Assembly (NCBI GenBank): GCA_934045905.1 | Contig: OW203764.1 | Location: forward strand, 29,925,629-29,989,628 | Reading direction: 5' to 3' | DNA length: 64,000 nucleotides | DNA from: Leuctra nigra | Lineage: Eukaryota; Arthropoda; Insecta; Plecoptera; Leuctridae | Shown: positions 52,801 through 62,351 of the stretch, piece by piece | Layout of the letters: each line of letters opens with the position of its first letter | Position numbering within the stretch: the first letter of the stretch is position 1 | The notes under the pieces: model-generated | What the model saw: the letters and a program-made list of their open reading frames with translations, nothing else | What the model was told of the DNA's origin: nothing | Databases searched by the model: none | Made by a program: the position numbers and the translations under genes

Positions 52801-54557
52801 ATGCATTGATCTTTGCGAACTTGTTGGTCTTCATTTGTCATGTTTACTACAGGAATAGTAGTTTTACCGTATTTCAATTCAAATAAAGCATGACTTGTGT
52901 CATACTTAGCGTTACCACAGACTATGAACGAATTATCATAATCTGATGCAGGGGCTTGTACATTGATAAAACTAACCGAGTTTCGTGGAATTAGTTCATC
53001 ATTTACAGCTTTCAATGGTAATCGGTTTGACGTAATCGAAAGATTGAAGTTGCGAAACATTTCATCTTCTCGATATGCGATGACAAAATCGTTGTCGACT
53101 TTCGCATACGCAATGTGCGGCAGGTCAAGCCATGTTCGTCCAATCAGCATACTGACAGAGAGCGCTGTGTCAGGCACTACTAAAATAGTAACATTCTCTG
53201 CAGTTACACCATCAATAGTAATTTTACGTGTTACCTTTCCTAAAGGCTGCGTTGCTTTGTCAATATTTCCGAAACCATACAAAGACGATGTTGATTCTTC
53301 TAGAACCATACCACATTTCAGTGCTGTTGTTGCACGCATTATACAACTAGAAGAACCTGAATCCATAAATACCGTGATTTGATGATTATCAATGATAGCA
53401 TTCTTCAAGTACTTGCTTGAAGTGTTACCATCTTGCATATTATTAACTTGGCTTACTACGTCATTAGCTGAGCTTGCGGAAGATGACGATTTAACTGATG
53501 CGCTTCCGGATGAAGTGACTTGACAGTGTTTCTGCGTGTGTCCCGTACCACGACATTTCACACAGAAAAGGGTCCTCTTGGGATCGGGACAGTCCTTACT
53601 AAAATGTCCGTACCGGTTGCAATTGAAGCAAAGCGATTCTCCTGATTGATTTTTAAGGGGTAATTGCTTTTTATCGCATTGTTTCGATTTAGTCGGTGAC
53701 GGAACTTCGGTCTTTGCTCTGTCTTGAGAATCATTTTTTTGCGAAGTTTGCGGATTTTCTGTTCGCGATGGTGCTTTAAAATCTCTTGGTTTTGCAAATT
53801 TGTCATATCTGTCGTTTTCAAGTTTCTCAAATTTTTTTAAATCATGATACAATTCGTCAATATCATAATGATTACAACTCATTAGCATTGCGCTAACACT
53901 CTTAGACCACAGTCCTACTAAGATTTGGTGTTTAGATTCTTCAAAGGATAGTTCTAATTGCATACAATATTGTGATTTTTTGTGAAAATACGAAGATGAG
54001 CTTTCTCCTTTCTTTTGACTCAATTCTTGGATTTTTTTCCAAAGATCAGCTTTACTGCTAGTTGATGTTATGAATGTTTTTTGGAAACGGATTTTAAACT
54101 CTTCCCAGTTAGGAATATCAGCTTTTCGTGCATTATACCAATGCAGGGCGGATCCTGTTAAATGGCTCTTCGCATTTTCTAGTGTAAAACTTGATGGCCA
54201 TTTGTGTAACATTGCAGTAGTTTCAACTGACTCTAGCCAATTCTTTGCTTTGAAACTCGTGCCCTCTTCGAAAACTTTGATATTCTTTGTAAGATCTGGC
54301 ATTACATGATAGTTAGTGGATTGCGAACTTACAGTTTTGCTGAGAATGTTCATATACATTTCATCTCGTCGTCTGTTCTCTTCCAACATAATCTTGATGA
54401 AATCTGTGGCATTCATGTTGTTGTCAGGTGTATTGATGTTTTCGGTCAAATAGTTGTCGGTAGTAGTTTCATCATAGATTTCATTTACTTCTTGATCATC
54501 ATCATTTTCATGTTGCAAAGCGGCTGCATTTGCCAGAATCTCCAACGATGTAGACAT
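49869..54557 (-). CDS. Gag-Pol polyprotein (Ty3/gypsy), 1562 aa
   Basis: This polyprotein makes the capsid and the enzymes for reverse transcription and integration. Gag occupies about residues 1-350, with two CCHC zinc knuckles at 310-323 and 332-345. Protease active site D-S-G is at 399-401. Reverse transcriptase spans about 660-870 with the catalytic Y-L-D-D at 819-822. RNase H has D968, E1010, D1035 and a late D1079. Integrase has an H-H-C-C finger (H1185 or nearby, H1190, C1220, C1223), the D-D-E triad D1253, D1312, E1348, and a G-P-Y/F-like segment from 1481. Gag and pol share one frame with no frameshift or stop, unlike many relatives. All key residues are present, so it may be active. 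No envelope gene is seen. Confidence 0.93.
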   Translation of the reverse strand: MSTSLEILANAAALQHENDDDQEVNEIYDETTTDNYLTENINTPDNNMNATDFIKIMLEENRRRDEMYMNILSKTVSSQSTNYHVMPDLTKNIKVFEEGTSFKAKNWLESVETTAMLHKWPSSFTLENAKSHLTGSALHWYNARKADIPNWEEFKIRFQKTFITSTSSKADLWKKIQELSQKKGESSSSYFHKKSQYCMQLELSFEESKHQILVGLWSKSVSAMLMSCNHYDIDELYHDLKKFEKLENDRYDKFAKPRDFKAPSRTENPQTSQKNDSQDRAKTEVPSPTKSKQCDKKQLPLKNQSGESLCFNCNRYGHFSKDCPDPKRTLFCVKCRGTGHTQKHCQVTSSGSASVKSSSSASSANDVVSQVNNMQDGNTSSKYLKNAIIDNHQITVFMDSGSSSCIMRATTALKCGMVLEESTSSLYGFGNIDKATQPLGKVTRKITIDGVTAENVTILVVPDTALSVSMLIGRTWLDLPHIAYAKVDNDFVIAYREDEMFRNFNLSITSNRLPLKAVNDELIPRNSVSFINVQAPASDYDNSFIVCGNAKYDTSHALFELKYGKTTIPVVNMTNEDQQVRKDQCMTRADIVEDIYTISEDDDLPADLPEPIKIADLKVGPKITETEKSELLELVNTYRDCFATNMHELGCTNIVKMEILEQEGSKPVASRPYKTTAQERDEINKIVKEWKQNGIVTDTRSPYASPVLLVRKKTGEYRMVVDYRRLNLQTVKMKFALPNVDDMLERLSNSKMYAVLDLAHGYLQIPLADSAKEKTAFVTPDTTGQFERMMFGLTNAPSEFQRAMNIALGDLRNTIALCYLDDILIPASSWTEMIQRLTLVFAALQKAGLTCKLSKCEFGKEEIDYLGFVISTNHLKPGNRKLIAIEEFPKPKNVHEIRRWLGLTGFFRRFIPHYARIAEPLSRLTRKSEAFVWNTEQDQAFDDLKSALVSKPTLMLYNPAARTEVHTDASADGLGGMLLQEGTDGKLHLVYCVSKKTTSVEHNYHSSKLELMAIVWTLDRLRQFLLPLEFTIITDCQSLVYMNTHKTLNPQIARWYNLIQEFNIREIRHRPGIKMNHVDALSRAPSEEATDTMENIIESRFDVFLTLNTEDHVLMIQHGDADLQELIRILKKEDEERTSQEQDRVKHFKLQNDRLYRIVTNKDGTTRYLYVMPKSMRKSLAVKFHDLSGHFSVDRVVARITELYWFAYIRRYIRQHIHMCAECILYKSRGGKTPGLLHPIPPGKRPFATIHLDHLGPFIKSSKGNQELLVLTDNLTKFVKLYPLRDTSVKNVLRSMEEFVMDKGYPTRVITDRGSCFTAQKFTDFCEHNGIHHTLNSPRHPHGNGQVERVNRTLIPLISIAIEDHAQRDWDKSIKRIERDVNTAANKTTGKSPFELLHGYSPIFHDGLLRTLTTDDQYDTWQSSAELQTSARARIIEMQGDMKDRYDKRHFVGIKYVPGEIVFMKKAPTATGQPTKTQAKYRGPLVITAVLPGDTYKVADLEEGKTGYFYSSTAHVSQLKPWKNECMEEENESEEEDDVETNPVNEKRVRRQPDYLKDYVIG

Positions 54558-54600
54558 CGAGTTATGTCTTCTCTTGAATATCCGAATTAGATAAATTTAT

Positions 54601-54617
54601 AATCCCACACTTCTGAA
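54601..54617 (-). promoter_or_regulatory. Primer binding site, tRNA-Leu-like
   Basis: One base inside the 5' LTR, the minus strand reads TTCAGAAGTGTGGGATT. As I recall the tRNA-Leu 3' end, its complement is TCAGAAGTGGGATT, which matches except for one inserted T. The primer assignment rests on memory, not alignment. Confidence 0.5.
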
Positions 54618-54618
54618 T

Positions 54619-54876
54619 TGTTAAAGGCTTACTATCGGGCTACAGTTTCCTTTACGGTTTTTGGGCGTCGAATAATAATTACACCGGTATTTATATAATT
54701 ATTATAGTTTAATTTCACAAGGACATTACATCTTATCAAACTTCCATTTCAAGACAACTTCCAACAATTAACTTTTCTCTCTTCTTTTGTTCTTTAAAAT
54801 TACTACAGCTTGCAAACCTAACAAACACATGAACTACTTTATCGACATACAGTCTGGCCAACATTAATAGCTAACA
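54619..54876 (-). repeat. 5' LTR of the gypsy element
   Basis: It matches the 3' LTR at all 258 positions I compared. It contains a TATA-like TATATAAAT at about 54689-54697 on the minus strand, a plausible core promoter. Confidence 0.93.
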
Positions 54877-55567
54877 ATATGTATGTGTGTGTGTTCTTTT
54901 GCGATGCCATCAGGTGTTATAGAACAACATAACTCAGTTAATTTATACCAAATATGTCATATTTAATTTTGCCATCACGTGCTATCGATGTACCGGATCT
55001 CATGGAATTATATATTGTGTTGTACGAGTACGTACGTACACTCGGTCAAACAAAACTTGCGCGTTGACCAAATTTGAATGAAAAGCTTGTTATTATCATT
55101 GAAATGTGAGGTCACCTACTAGAGTGAGACAATGAGTTCGCTTAGACTGACTTCTGATGGTGCGATCTTACATTTATCAGCCTATCAGATTTATTGAACG
55201 TTCAAGTTTTGTTTGGCCAAGTGTATATGCCGCTGGATTTTTTTGTAAATATGAAATAAACTCCATGTCACGTTTAATCTGGAACACTGTGAAATAAAAT
55301 GGCACACCTCAACTGGGAGTCGAACACAGATCCTTCCGGTTTCCTATACAACATGCATTAACAAACGCGCAACATCTCTAACCGGAATATCGTAACGCAC
55401 AGAAAACATAAAATACATCCATAGTGAATTGAAATACGATCCACTCGATCAAAATAAAATTTACTGACTTCATTGAAACTGAGAATAGCCATCTAAACAC
55501 TCTGATCCAAAAAAATCAGATCTAAGTTGCACTGGAAATTAAATGTCGATAAAATCTTTTCCGACAT
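54877..55567. other. Intergenic segment between the gypsy element and the right repeat copy
   Basis: Apart from the MITE at 55039-55223, this is AT-rich with no gene. The ATAT at its start is the gypsy target duplication. Confidence 0.55.
55039..55223. mobile_element. mariner-like MITE, 185 bp, TA TSD
   Basis: The inverted ends CACTCGGTCAAACAAAACTTG-like and CAAGTTTTGTTTGGCCAAGTG lie between TA dinucleotides (55037-55038 and 55224-55225). It is the best-preserved of three related copies in the window. Confidence 0.75.
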
Positions 55568-58500
55568 TATTAAGCGAGCGGACCGAGCGTCTCCACTTGA
55601 CTCTTGCGGCACTTTATCTGTGTGTGTGTTTGTTTTTTGTCGCGTCAACCCAGGTCGCACCGGTCAACGGATCGATCTGAAATTTGGCACACACCTTCAT
55701 CTCATACTAACGTAACCTGTATAGTTTTTGAGAAAGATCCGTCAATAAATAATACAATTACATGTATTTTCAAATAATATGCGTAGTAGATTCAAGGAGT
55801 CCGTTGCGGCCGCTCGGTGAACCCCAATTCAAACGAAACGCGGAGGCGGCAGCTGACTATATTTATCAACGTATTATTGTTAAAAAACGTAACAATTATT
55901 ACATGACTGTTAGTTTTAGTTAGTTAACATGCGTGGGTGGGTGTATATACCTTTGTTTTTATTTTATTTGCTTGAAGAAGAGTATGTAGTTATTGTTTAT
56001 TGGAGTTTTCATATGAAGCATTTTTTCATTCCTTGCAATGGCTAAGAAAACTCTTGTCGACAGGCGAAAGTTATGATTAATTGCAGAAATAGATTGGTTG
56101 TTCATAGAAATTGTTTAAGAAATTTAATTTTAAATCGATAAGTTTCTTCGTTCATAAAACGTTTGAGGTAATTACGCTCCATACAGACAGGGAAGTAATG
56201 ACTGTTTAGATAATTATAATTTTAAAATATATATTATTGCTCATACATAGCTAATTGCCTATTTTGTATGAAAGAAATCACCCAATTTTTAAATTATTTT
56301 TTGAACTTTTCAAAATAATTTTATTTTTGTTTATTATTTTTAAGTGTGGCTTTTACTAAGTTGCATTGAAAAGCAGTTGTTGCAGTCATTTTTTATTATT
56401 TTACTGTATTATTGGAGCGTTATGTAATTTTGATTCGAAGTGTTGCACGTATCGGTGCTCGCTTATCAACGCGTTACACCGAGCGTTTCGATGTAAGTAT
56501 AAGGAGTAGTATAGCGAGTATAGTATAAGGATATACGGTGGGAAAGTGGCGGCCTTGGCATATTAGTAAGGAACCTTCCCATCATTTGCCTCTCGAAACA
56601 ACGAAATAATTCAGGAGGTACTGGAGCCCAACATCTGATCGTTATTAAAATAGAGACGTGTAGAGTATTAGCTGGACTCGCTCAATAACCCTTCTATGTT
56701 CAGATTTATACATTATTTTGTTGTTTCGAGAGGCAAATGATGGGAAGGTTCCTTAAGAGGGCTGCCAGTCAAATGGATTTCAAATGTCAATTTGACATTT
56801 CTGGGTCTCAATGTTTACGTACTCTCAATGTTGCATTTGAATTTTCACCAAAATCCCTACGTGTAAATTAAAAATTAAACACAGAATTAAAGTATTAGCT
56901 TACTGTTACAAGATTTTACCATGGATAATAGATTTTACACGCTGTTGTTTTTAATAAAACAAGTTATATTGATTTGTATTGGATTTAACAATTTGGAAAA
57001 CGTCAGTTTTTGAAGATCGTTCCACATTTCAAAATTGCCGCTCGAAAACTGATGTTTTCGGAAAGAGTAGTATTTCCGATCTTCCGATCGTCAGTGATAA
57101 ATTCTTCATAAGAGGTCTTCGTCCGGGTGTTCGCGGGTATGCCGACCGTCTCATCCACTCATTGGCGCTCGGTGGACCAATTTCACTGCCTCCTACATGA
57201 CTGGTCGCTGACTGCATGTTCAGCTTGGTTCCGCGGACTGACATCCACCAGGCAAGATGGCCGGTGTAAACAAACGAAGAACTGTCAGAAAGTGTTTTTT
57301 AAATGATATTTCACGCGAATTTTCACTAAAATACATGTGTTTAACATAATAAATGTGTTGTATGTGTTTTATTTAATATATCTATGTTAATATGACATAA
57401 TCGTGTTGATAATAACAAAACAATTGAGACAGTGAGAGAAGCTGTGGCCGTCCATGCATTTTCAAGGCTCACTTTCGCCAGCCCGTTCAAAACATCGGCC
57501 TGCAATTTTGCACACATACTACGATAAGTTGTTGTAAGTTGTGATCCCATAAAAAACACTCCGTGTAAAAATACCAGCCAAGTCTCTTCAACTAAAAAAA
57601 AAATAGAAGAAATCTAAAAATTCAGCACTGAAAAGGAGTGATATCAAAAAAGGAGCCAAGTCAACGAATTTTCCAAATTTTAATCGTACCATTGAAATAA
57701 AAATATCAACCCCCGAGAAATACTTTAAAAAAGGACTTGGCGCATCGTTTTTTTAAAGACACTTTTCTATCCTAAAAGTATAGGAAGAACTCTACAAGTA
57801 TATTTTCCTGAGTATATCACATTCATTATCGACGAATCATACTACGTTTTAATATAACTAGTACTCTTACCTACTGGCAGTTTTGGTATTTTGTCAATAT
57901 TCAGAGGAAATAAACGGATAAACGAATAACGAATAAACGGAAGCGGCCTAGTCTATTCGTTATTGCCACTATTTCTAGGGTCATATTAATCAATCATACT
58001 TCTCAATATCGTGACTGAGGGAAATAGCGAAAGCGCTCATTACAAGAAGGCCGTCAATGAGATTTGTATAAGTGACTAGTGCACTGAGCCATGCTGCTCA
58101 AATAATTACTGACTAGATTTTTATCTAAAGTAATACGTTATGTAATTTATGAATTTTTTTGGTATAAAATGTTAATTAATAGCAATTAATTACACGGCGA
58201 GAAGGTTCCAAGTATAATGCTGTAGTAGGTATGTTGATGTACCCACAAAACTATAGGTACCTACCAATCACAAACACAACTGTTCTGTATTTATTGCTTG
58301 TAAGACAATGCTATGTTTCTTTGCGTACTTATATTTAAATTTAAAATATTTTACAGAATGTTCAATATTTAATTTGAAAGTTTTGTCCCAATTTTTCTAG
58401 GCATTTCTGAACTACGTAGTATGTGAGTGGCTTAAGCTTAAGAATAGAAAAATGTCTTTAAAAAAACGATGCGCCAAGTCCTTTTTTTAAGTATTTCTCG

Positions 58501-59941
58501 GGGGTTGATATTTTTATTTCAATGGTACGATTAAAATTTGGAAAATTCGTTGACTTGGCTCCTTTTTTGATATCACTCCTTTTCAGTGCTGAATTTTTAG
58601 ATTTCTTCTATTTTTTTTTTAGTTGAAGAGACTTGGCTGGTATTTTTACACGGAGTGTTTTTTATGGGATATCATTCCTTTTTTCAGTTTATTCTTACAA
58701 TTTGTAGCATATATTGTGGAACCAAAGACTATAATTCCTTTAAAAAAATACGCCTTTTTGATTTGGTTGCTAAGAAAGTTGTGCTTGTTACTATGTATAT
58801 GCCATAAATGATATGCTATAAAGTATAGCGCAAGTTTCGTTCCAATTGGTCCAGCCGTTCTCGAGTTATGGCATCACTTCCGGTTTTCAAAATGGCGGCT
58901 GACTTCACTGCCACCTAAAATTTGTGTCTTTAAATGCTATGTAACATTATAAGCCTTCTGAATATGTAGTTATTGTTATAAGAGATGATTTCATTCAAAT
59001 TTGGCATTTTTATGACGTCATTTCCGGTTTCGGTAAAAGTACATTTCTATTTTGACTGTTGATATTTCATTGAGAAGACCATCCGAATCGTTTGGCGCTA
59101 GTTTCGTCCCAATTGGTCCATCAGTTTTTAAGATATGACGTCACTTCCGGTTTCAAAATGGTGGCACAAAAAATTCGTAAGGACAAGGTATCATCAGACG
59201 CCAAAAGTGCATATATGGTAAAAATTTCAGATCGATCGGCTCAGCCGTTTAGGCTGTGGCGCTGTCAACAGTGTTTCCTGATATCATCAGAATCATCATC
59301 TTCAGAATCAGAAAGTGGTGTAATTTTACATATTTCACGGCCCTCTAGCACGAAAATGACATACCCTATTGTTCCCAAATTCGGTATATGGGGTGGGGTG
59401 GGCCATAGCTCGAAATTAAGATATTTTGCAACAATGTGAGATTTTCCAATTTTAAGATCCAGTAGGCCGAAAATGCCATGTTGTTGCTTACAGTAAAAGT
59501 GGTTGGTCTGCTCCTCAGTTTATTAGGCATTTACGGTATGTTGAGTGAGTGTGAGTGTACGGTACGACTTGGCTGGGTGGAGCGACCGCTCCACTAGATA
59601 AGTTGTTGAACGTGATCCTGTGTTTTTTTTATATTTAATCTGGACGCTTGAAATAATAACTTTAATTTTTGCATGGCCATGGACAAACATTTTAGTTGCT
59701 TTTTTTGTAAATTTTCAGAGTTATCTGTCGTTAAAAGTCTGTGTCGTCAGTGTGTTTTACATTTTATGCGTTCTTGGATTATTTGTCAGGTTTCGTGATA
59801 GAAATGTCAGGTTTTTATTACTGCTGTTTTGTTGATGCATTTCGTTTCGGCTCTTTCCAAGATTTGTAGAGCAGAAACTTTCGAATTCGCATGCAATGGG
59901 AAGGCTCACTTATCAACGCGTTACACAGAGCGTTTTCCTAG
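55568..59941 (-). mobile_element. 2.4-kb dispersed repeat, right copy, interrupted
   Basis: It is the inverted homologue of 36826-39185, from ttaagcgagcgg to gcgttttcctag. It is split by the composite element at 57535-59597. The uninterrupted left copy shows the empty site. A second end-like motif occurs at 56459-56490. A 71-codon frame (57029-57244, minus) matches the one in the left copy with a few changes. Confidence 0.65.
57535..59597 (+). mobile_element. Composite foldback element, copy 2 (2.06 kb)
   Basis: It has the same foldback (57544-58671) and tail (58672-59597) as 11084-13433. It is flanked by ATAAGTTGTTG at both borders (57524-57534 and 59598-59608), a duplication of about 11 bp, and the empty site in the left repeat copy has a single ataagttgttgaac. 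The tail has three CRE/ETS-type modules instead of five and ends in the same GTGGAGCG-AC-CGCTCCAC hairpin and TAG. Confidence 0.78.
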
Positions 59942-60104
59942 TTTTTAAATGTCAATAAATACATATCTACCGATTGGCCTGAAAAATTGTAAAATGAGAG
60001 ATAATGGTAGTCTTAATGTACATGCACAATTTGATCTTAATCGGAGCATTTTGATTTTCGATAATTTCATTTTTCAACCAATCAGAGGTCCAGCTCTCAA
60101 AAAC

Positions 60105-60250
60105 TATACACGATTAGGTTAAAATGATATTAGTATGTGTTCAAAATTTCAGCTCGACCGGAAAAAAGTGTGACCTGTGGCGTTGGGCCATACACACACA
60201 AAAAAGCAAAGAAATTGTCCTAAAGCGCAGAATGGAGTCGCTCACTACTC
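60105..60250. repeat. Dispersed repeat tail fragment
   Basis: actatacacgattaggtta, tgttcaaaatttcagctcga and the run of cacaca-aaagcaaag-cgctc match the order of the ends at 39040-39185 and 55568-55735. Only the tail is present. Confidence 0.5.
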
Positions 60251-60429
60251 TCGCTCAACTAACTAAAGGGTACCTAGTCCCCTTCTTATAGTATAGGCAA
60301 ATGACATAGGCTTTCTATGTCATTTCTCTCAAAATACTGATCGGATTCGAATGAATTTTGGTGCACATTAAGAAATTATGACAGGAAAAATCCGGTTTAG
60401 TTATAGAAAATGCTAAATTTCTATACTAT

Positions 60430-60592
60430 TTATATACACAATGCGCTAAGTATTTTAGATTTTTAAAATAAACTGTTGACTTAGCCAGTTATTTTATATT
60501 ACTACTTTTCAGTGCAGAATTTTTAGATGTATTACTATTTTTTTGTTTTGAGGAGAATTTGCTGGTATTTTTACACGAAGATTTTTTTATGG
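60430..60592. repeat. Solo arm of the CACTCCGTG foldback family
   Basis: aatgcgctaagta, cttagccagttattttatat, ttttcagtgcagaattttta and tttttacacgaagattttt follow the order of one arm. It is decayed. Confidence 0.55.
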
Positions 60593-61033
60593 ACATTGGA
60601 TAATTCTCTATTTTATAGAGCATTAGACAGTACAACAGACTACCAAAGGATTAAGTCAATTGCAGACGTAAATGAGTTCAGTTTGAATTCAACAAAGTAA
60701 GTACGGAAAGTTTGAAACGGATAAGTGTGATAATTGTGAATATTGACGGTGATGGATGCTGTAATTTAACTGTAATGTAGACTAAAAACAGCATAAAAAT
60801 AATCTCGGTGATTATTATGCTTCATCTCATTTGTGGCTCAGCCCTATTTCAGGAATGACACGGTCACTAGCTTTCAGTGACGAATCAGAAAACTGAAAAA
60901 TACATAATGGCGCGAATATTCAAAATTGTCTTCTTTTTTCCGCTTTAATTTTTTAGTTTCTAGAAAATAAATGATATATCTTCTATTGATTATCGTATAA
61001 ATATCCAATATCTTATAGTATCGATAATATCGT

Positions 61034-61237
61034 AAAGCCCGATTTACACGGTCACATTTCTTGAACAACTTCTGTGTCAAATTCCCAGTTTTCACACAAT
61101 TTTGCATTTACACGAAGCTATTTTCATGTCACCGAACTTAAAACATGTTCCAATTTCCTTCAATAAATGTGACAAAGACTGTGCTAAAGACTGTGTCATA
61201 GAAGTTGTTCAATAAATGTGACCGTGTAATTAAGACT
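61034..61237. repeat. Foldback MITE (AAGCCCCATTTACAC family, copy 2)
   Basis: aaagcccgatttacacggtc, tcttgaacaacttctgtgtc and ttaaaacatgtt are shared with 23391-23583. The right arm ends gaccgtgtaat. Confidence 0.65.
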
Positions 61238-61393
61238 TTTCCAATATGTAGGCAATGGAAACCGAGTTGTTCAATAACAAACATCATGACGTGTATAATT
61301 AAACTTCTACACCAGGGAGTTCTGAACAGATCTAAGTTATCTGTTACTTGACTTTAGATGCAGCATCAATCCATCTCTGTCCTTCACAGATTA

Positions 61394-61750
61394 TAGGAAA
61401 ACGCTCTATGTAACGCGTTGATAAGCAAGCCTTCGTATTGCATGCGAATTCAATGGCGTGTGATGCTTGCTGCTCTTTATTAGACCTTTGAATAGAGAAA
61501 AAATGCGTCAAAGGGGAATTTTGCCTTTGAACTTTTTTGAATAAATTTGAACAATATTTATTTTAAGCATGCATAAAATCCCCGTAAAATGTCAAGAACT
61601 CTTGAAATTTTCTGGACTACAGATTTGTCTGAAAATTGTCAAAATAAGAAAAAAACTAAAATGTTGGTCCCAATGTTGGAACATGTTGGTACCTCGCAAA
61701 GTTTTAAGGTAATCGGTCAAACGGTTCCATTTTGAAATTTCAACCAATCA
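61394..61750. repeat. Dispersed repeat fragment with end motif
   Basis: It starts taggaaaacgctctatgtaa and continues with stretches shared with 18590-18710 (aaaatgtcaa-aactcttgaa, ggtcaaacggttccatttt). It is a partial, old copy. Confidence 0.5.
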
Positions 61751-61789
61751 CATGATCTGGTTCATAAACGATACATGTGACCGAATTGG

Positions 61790-61905
61790 GAGATGATGAT
61801 GATGATGGTGATGAAGGAGGCGGTCGTGGTCTATTAAGAAGAACCCCAATTGGGAAGAGAGACCGCAGGAGCCGAACACGAGTCTCCAGAATGCTAATGA
61901 AGACC
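61790..61905 (-). repeat. SINE-body fragment
   Basis: gatgatgatgatggtgatga, aaggaggcggtcgtggtcta and gaaccccaattgggaag are the reverse complement of the body of the SINE at 21850 (ggcattccc, ggccacgaccgcctcctt). Confidence 0.5.
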
Positions 61906-61998
61906 GCCTGAACAAACTTGCTAGTCTTCTTGCATTATTAACTAACTAGAGGGACCCGCTTACAAATTGTAAGCTGTGAGATTCGCATTTATTGGCAT

Positions 61999-62347
61999 GG
62001 AAGAGTTATTAATCGATTTTTATCAATATCTTTTACAAATGTAATTCTTAATAAAATAGGGCTTTGTACGAGTATTCAGAACAGTTCAATGAAAATAATT
62101 TCATAGTTTGGAATAAGTTATTAGTTTTATTTTGTCCAACAGATGTTTAGTGCCATAATTTTACTAATTTTCGGAAATAAACGTCTGTAGGACAAAGTAA
62201 ATCTAATAAACCATTACATGGAATTATTTTCGTTGAACTGTTCTGAATACTCGTACAAAGCCTTACTTTGTTAACAATTACATTGGTAAAAGATATTGAT
62301 AAAAATCGATTAAAAACTCTTCAAGGTCAACTCACTACCCAGCCGTC
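61999..62347. repeat. Foldback element, TTAA family (copy 2)
   Basis: It shares long stretches (tttaatcgatttttatcaat, agggctttgtacgagtattc, acagatgtttagt) with 36217-36598 in the same orientation. The right end is cagccgtc-TTAA. The left tip is lost. Confidence 0.65.
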
Positions 62348-62351
62348 TTAA

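Larger units (their letters stand above)
49523..54876 (-). mobile_element. Ty3/gypsy LTR retrotransposon, apparently intact
   Basis: The element is 5354 bp and is inserted 365 bp past the lipase stop, in the opposite orientation. Two 258-bp LTRs (49523-49780 and 54619-54876) appear identical base for base, begin TGTTA and end TAACA. A 4-bp ATAT duplication flanks the element (49519-49522 and 54877-54880). One uninterrupted gag-pol frame fills the interior, and there is no env. Identical LTRs imply a very recent insertion. Confidence 0.93.

Noticed and set aside
50292..54309. Plus-strand frames of 60-140 codons over the gypsy element
   Set aside because: All are antisense shadows of the 1562-codon gag-pol frame.
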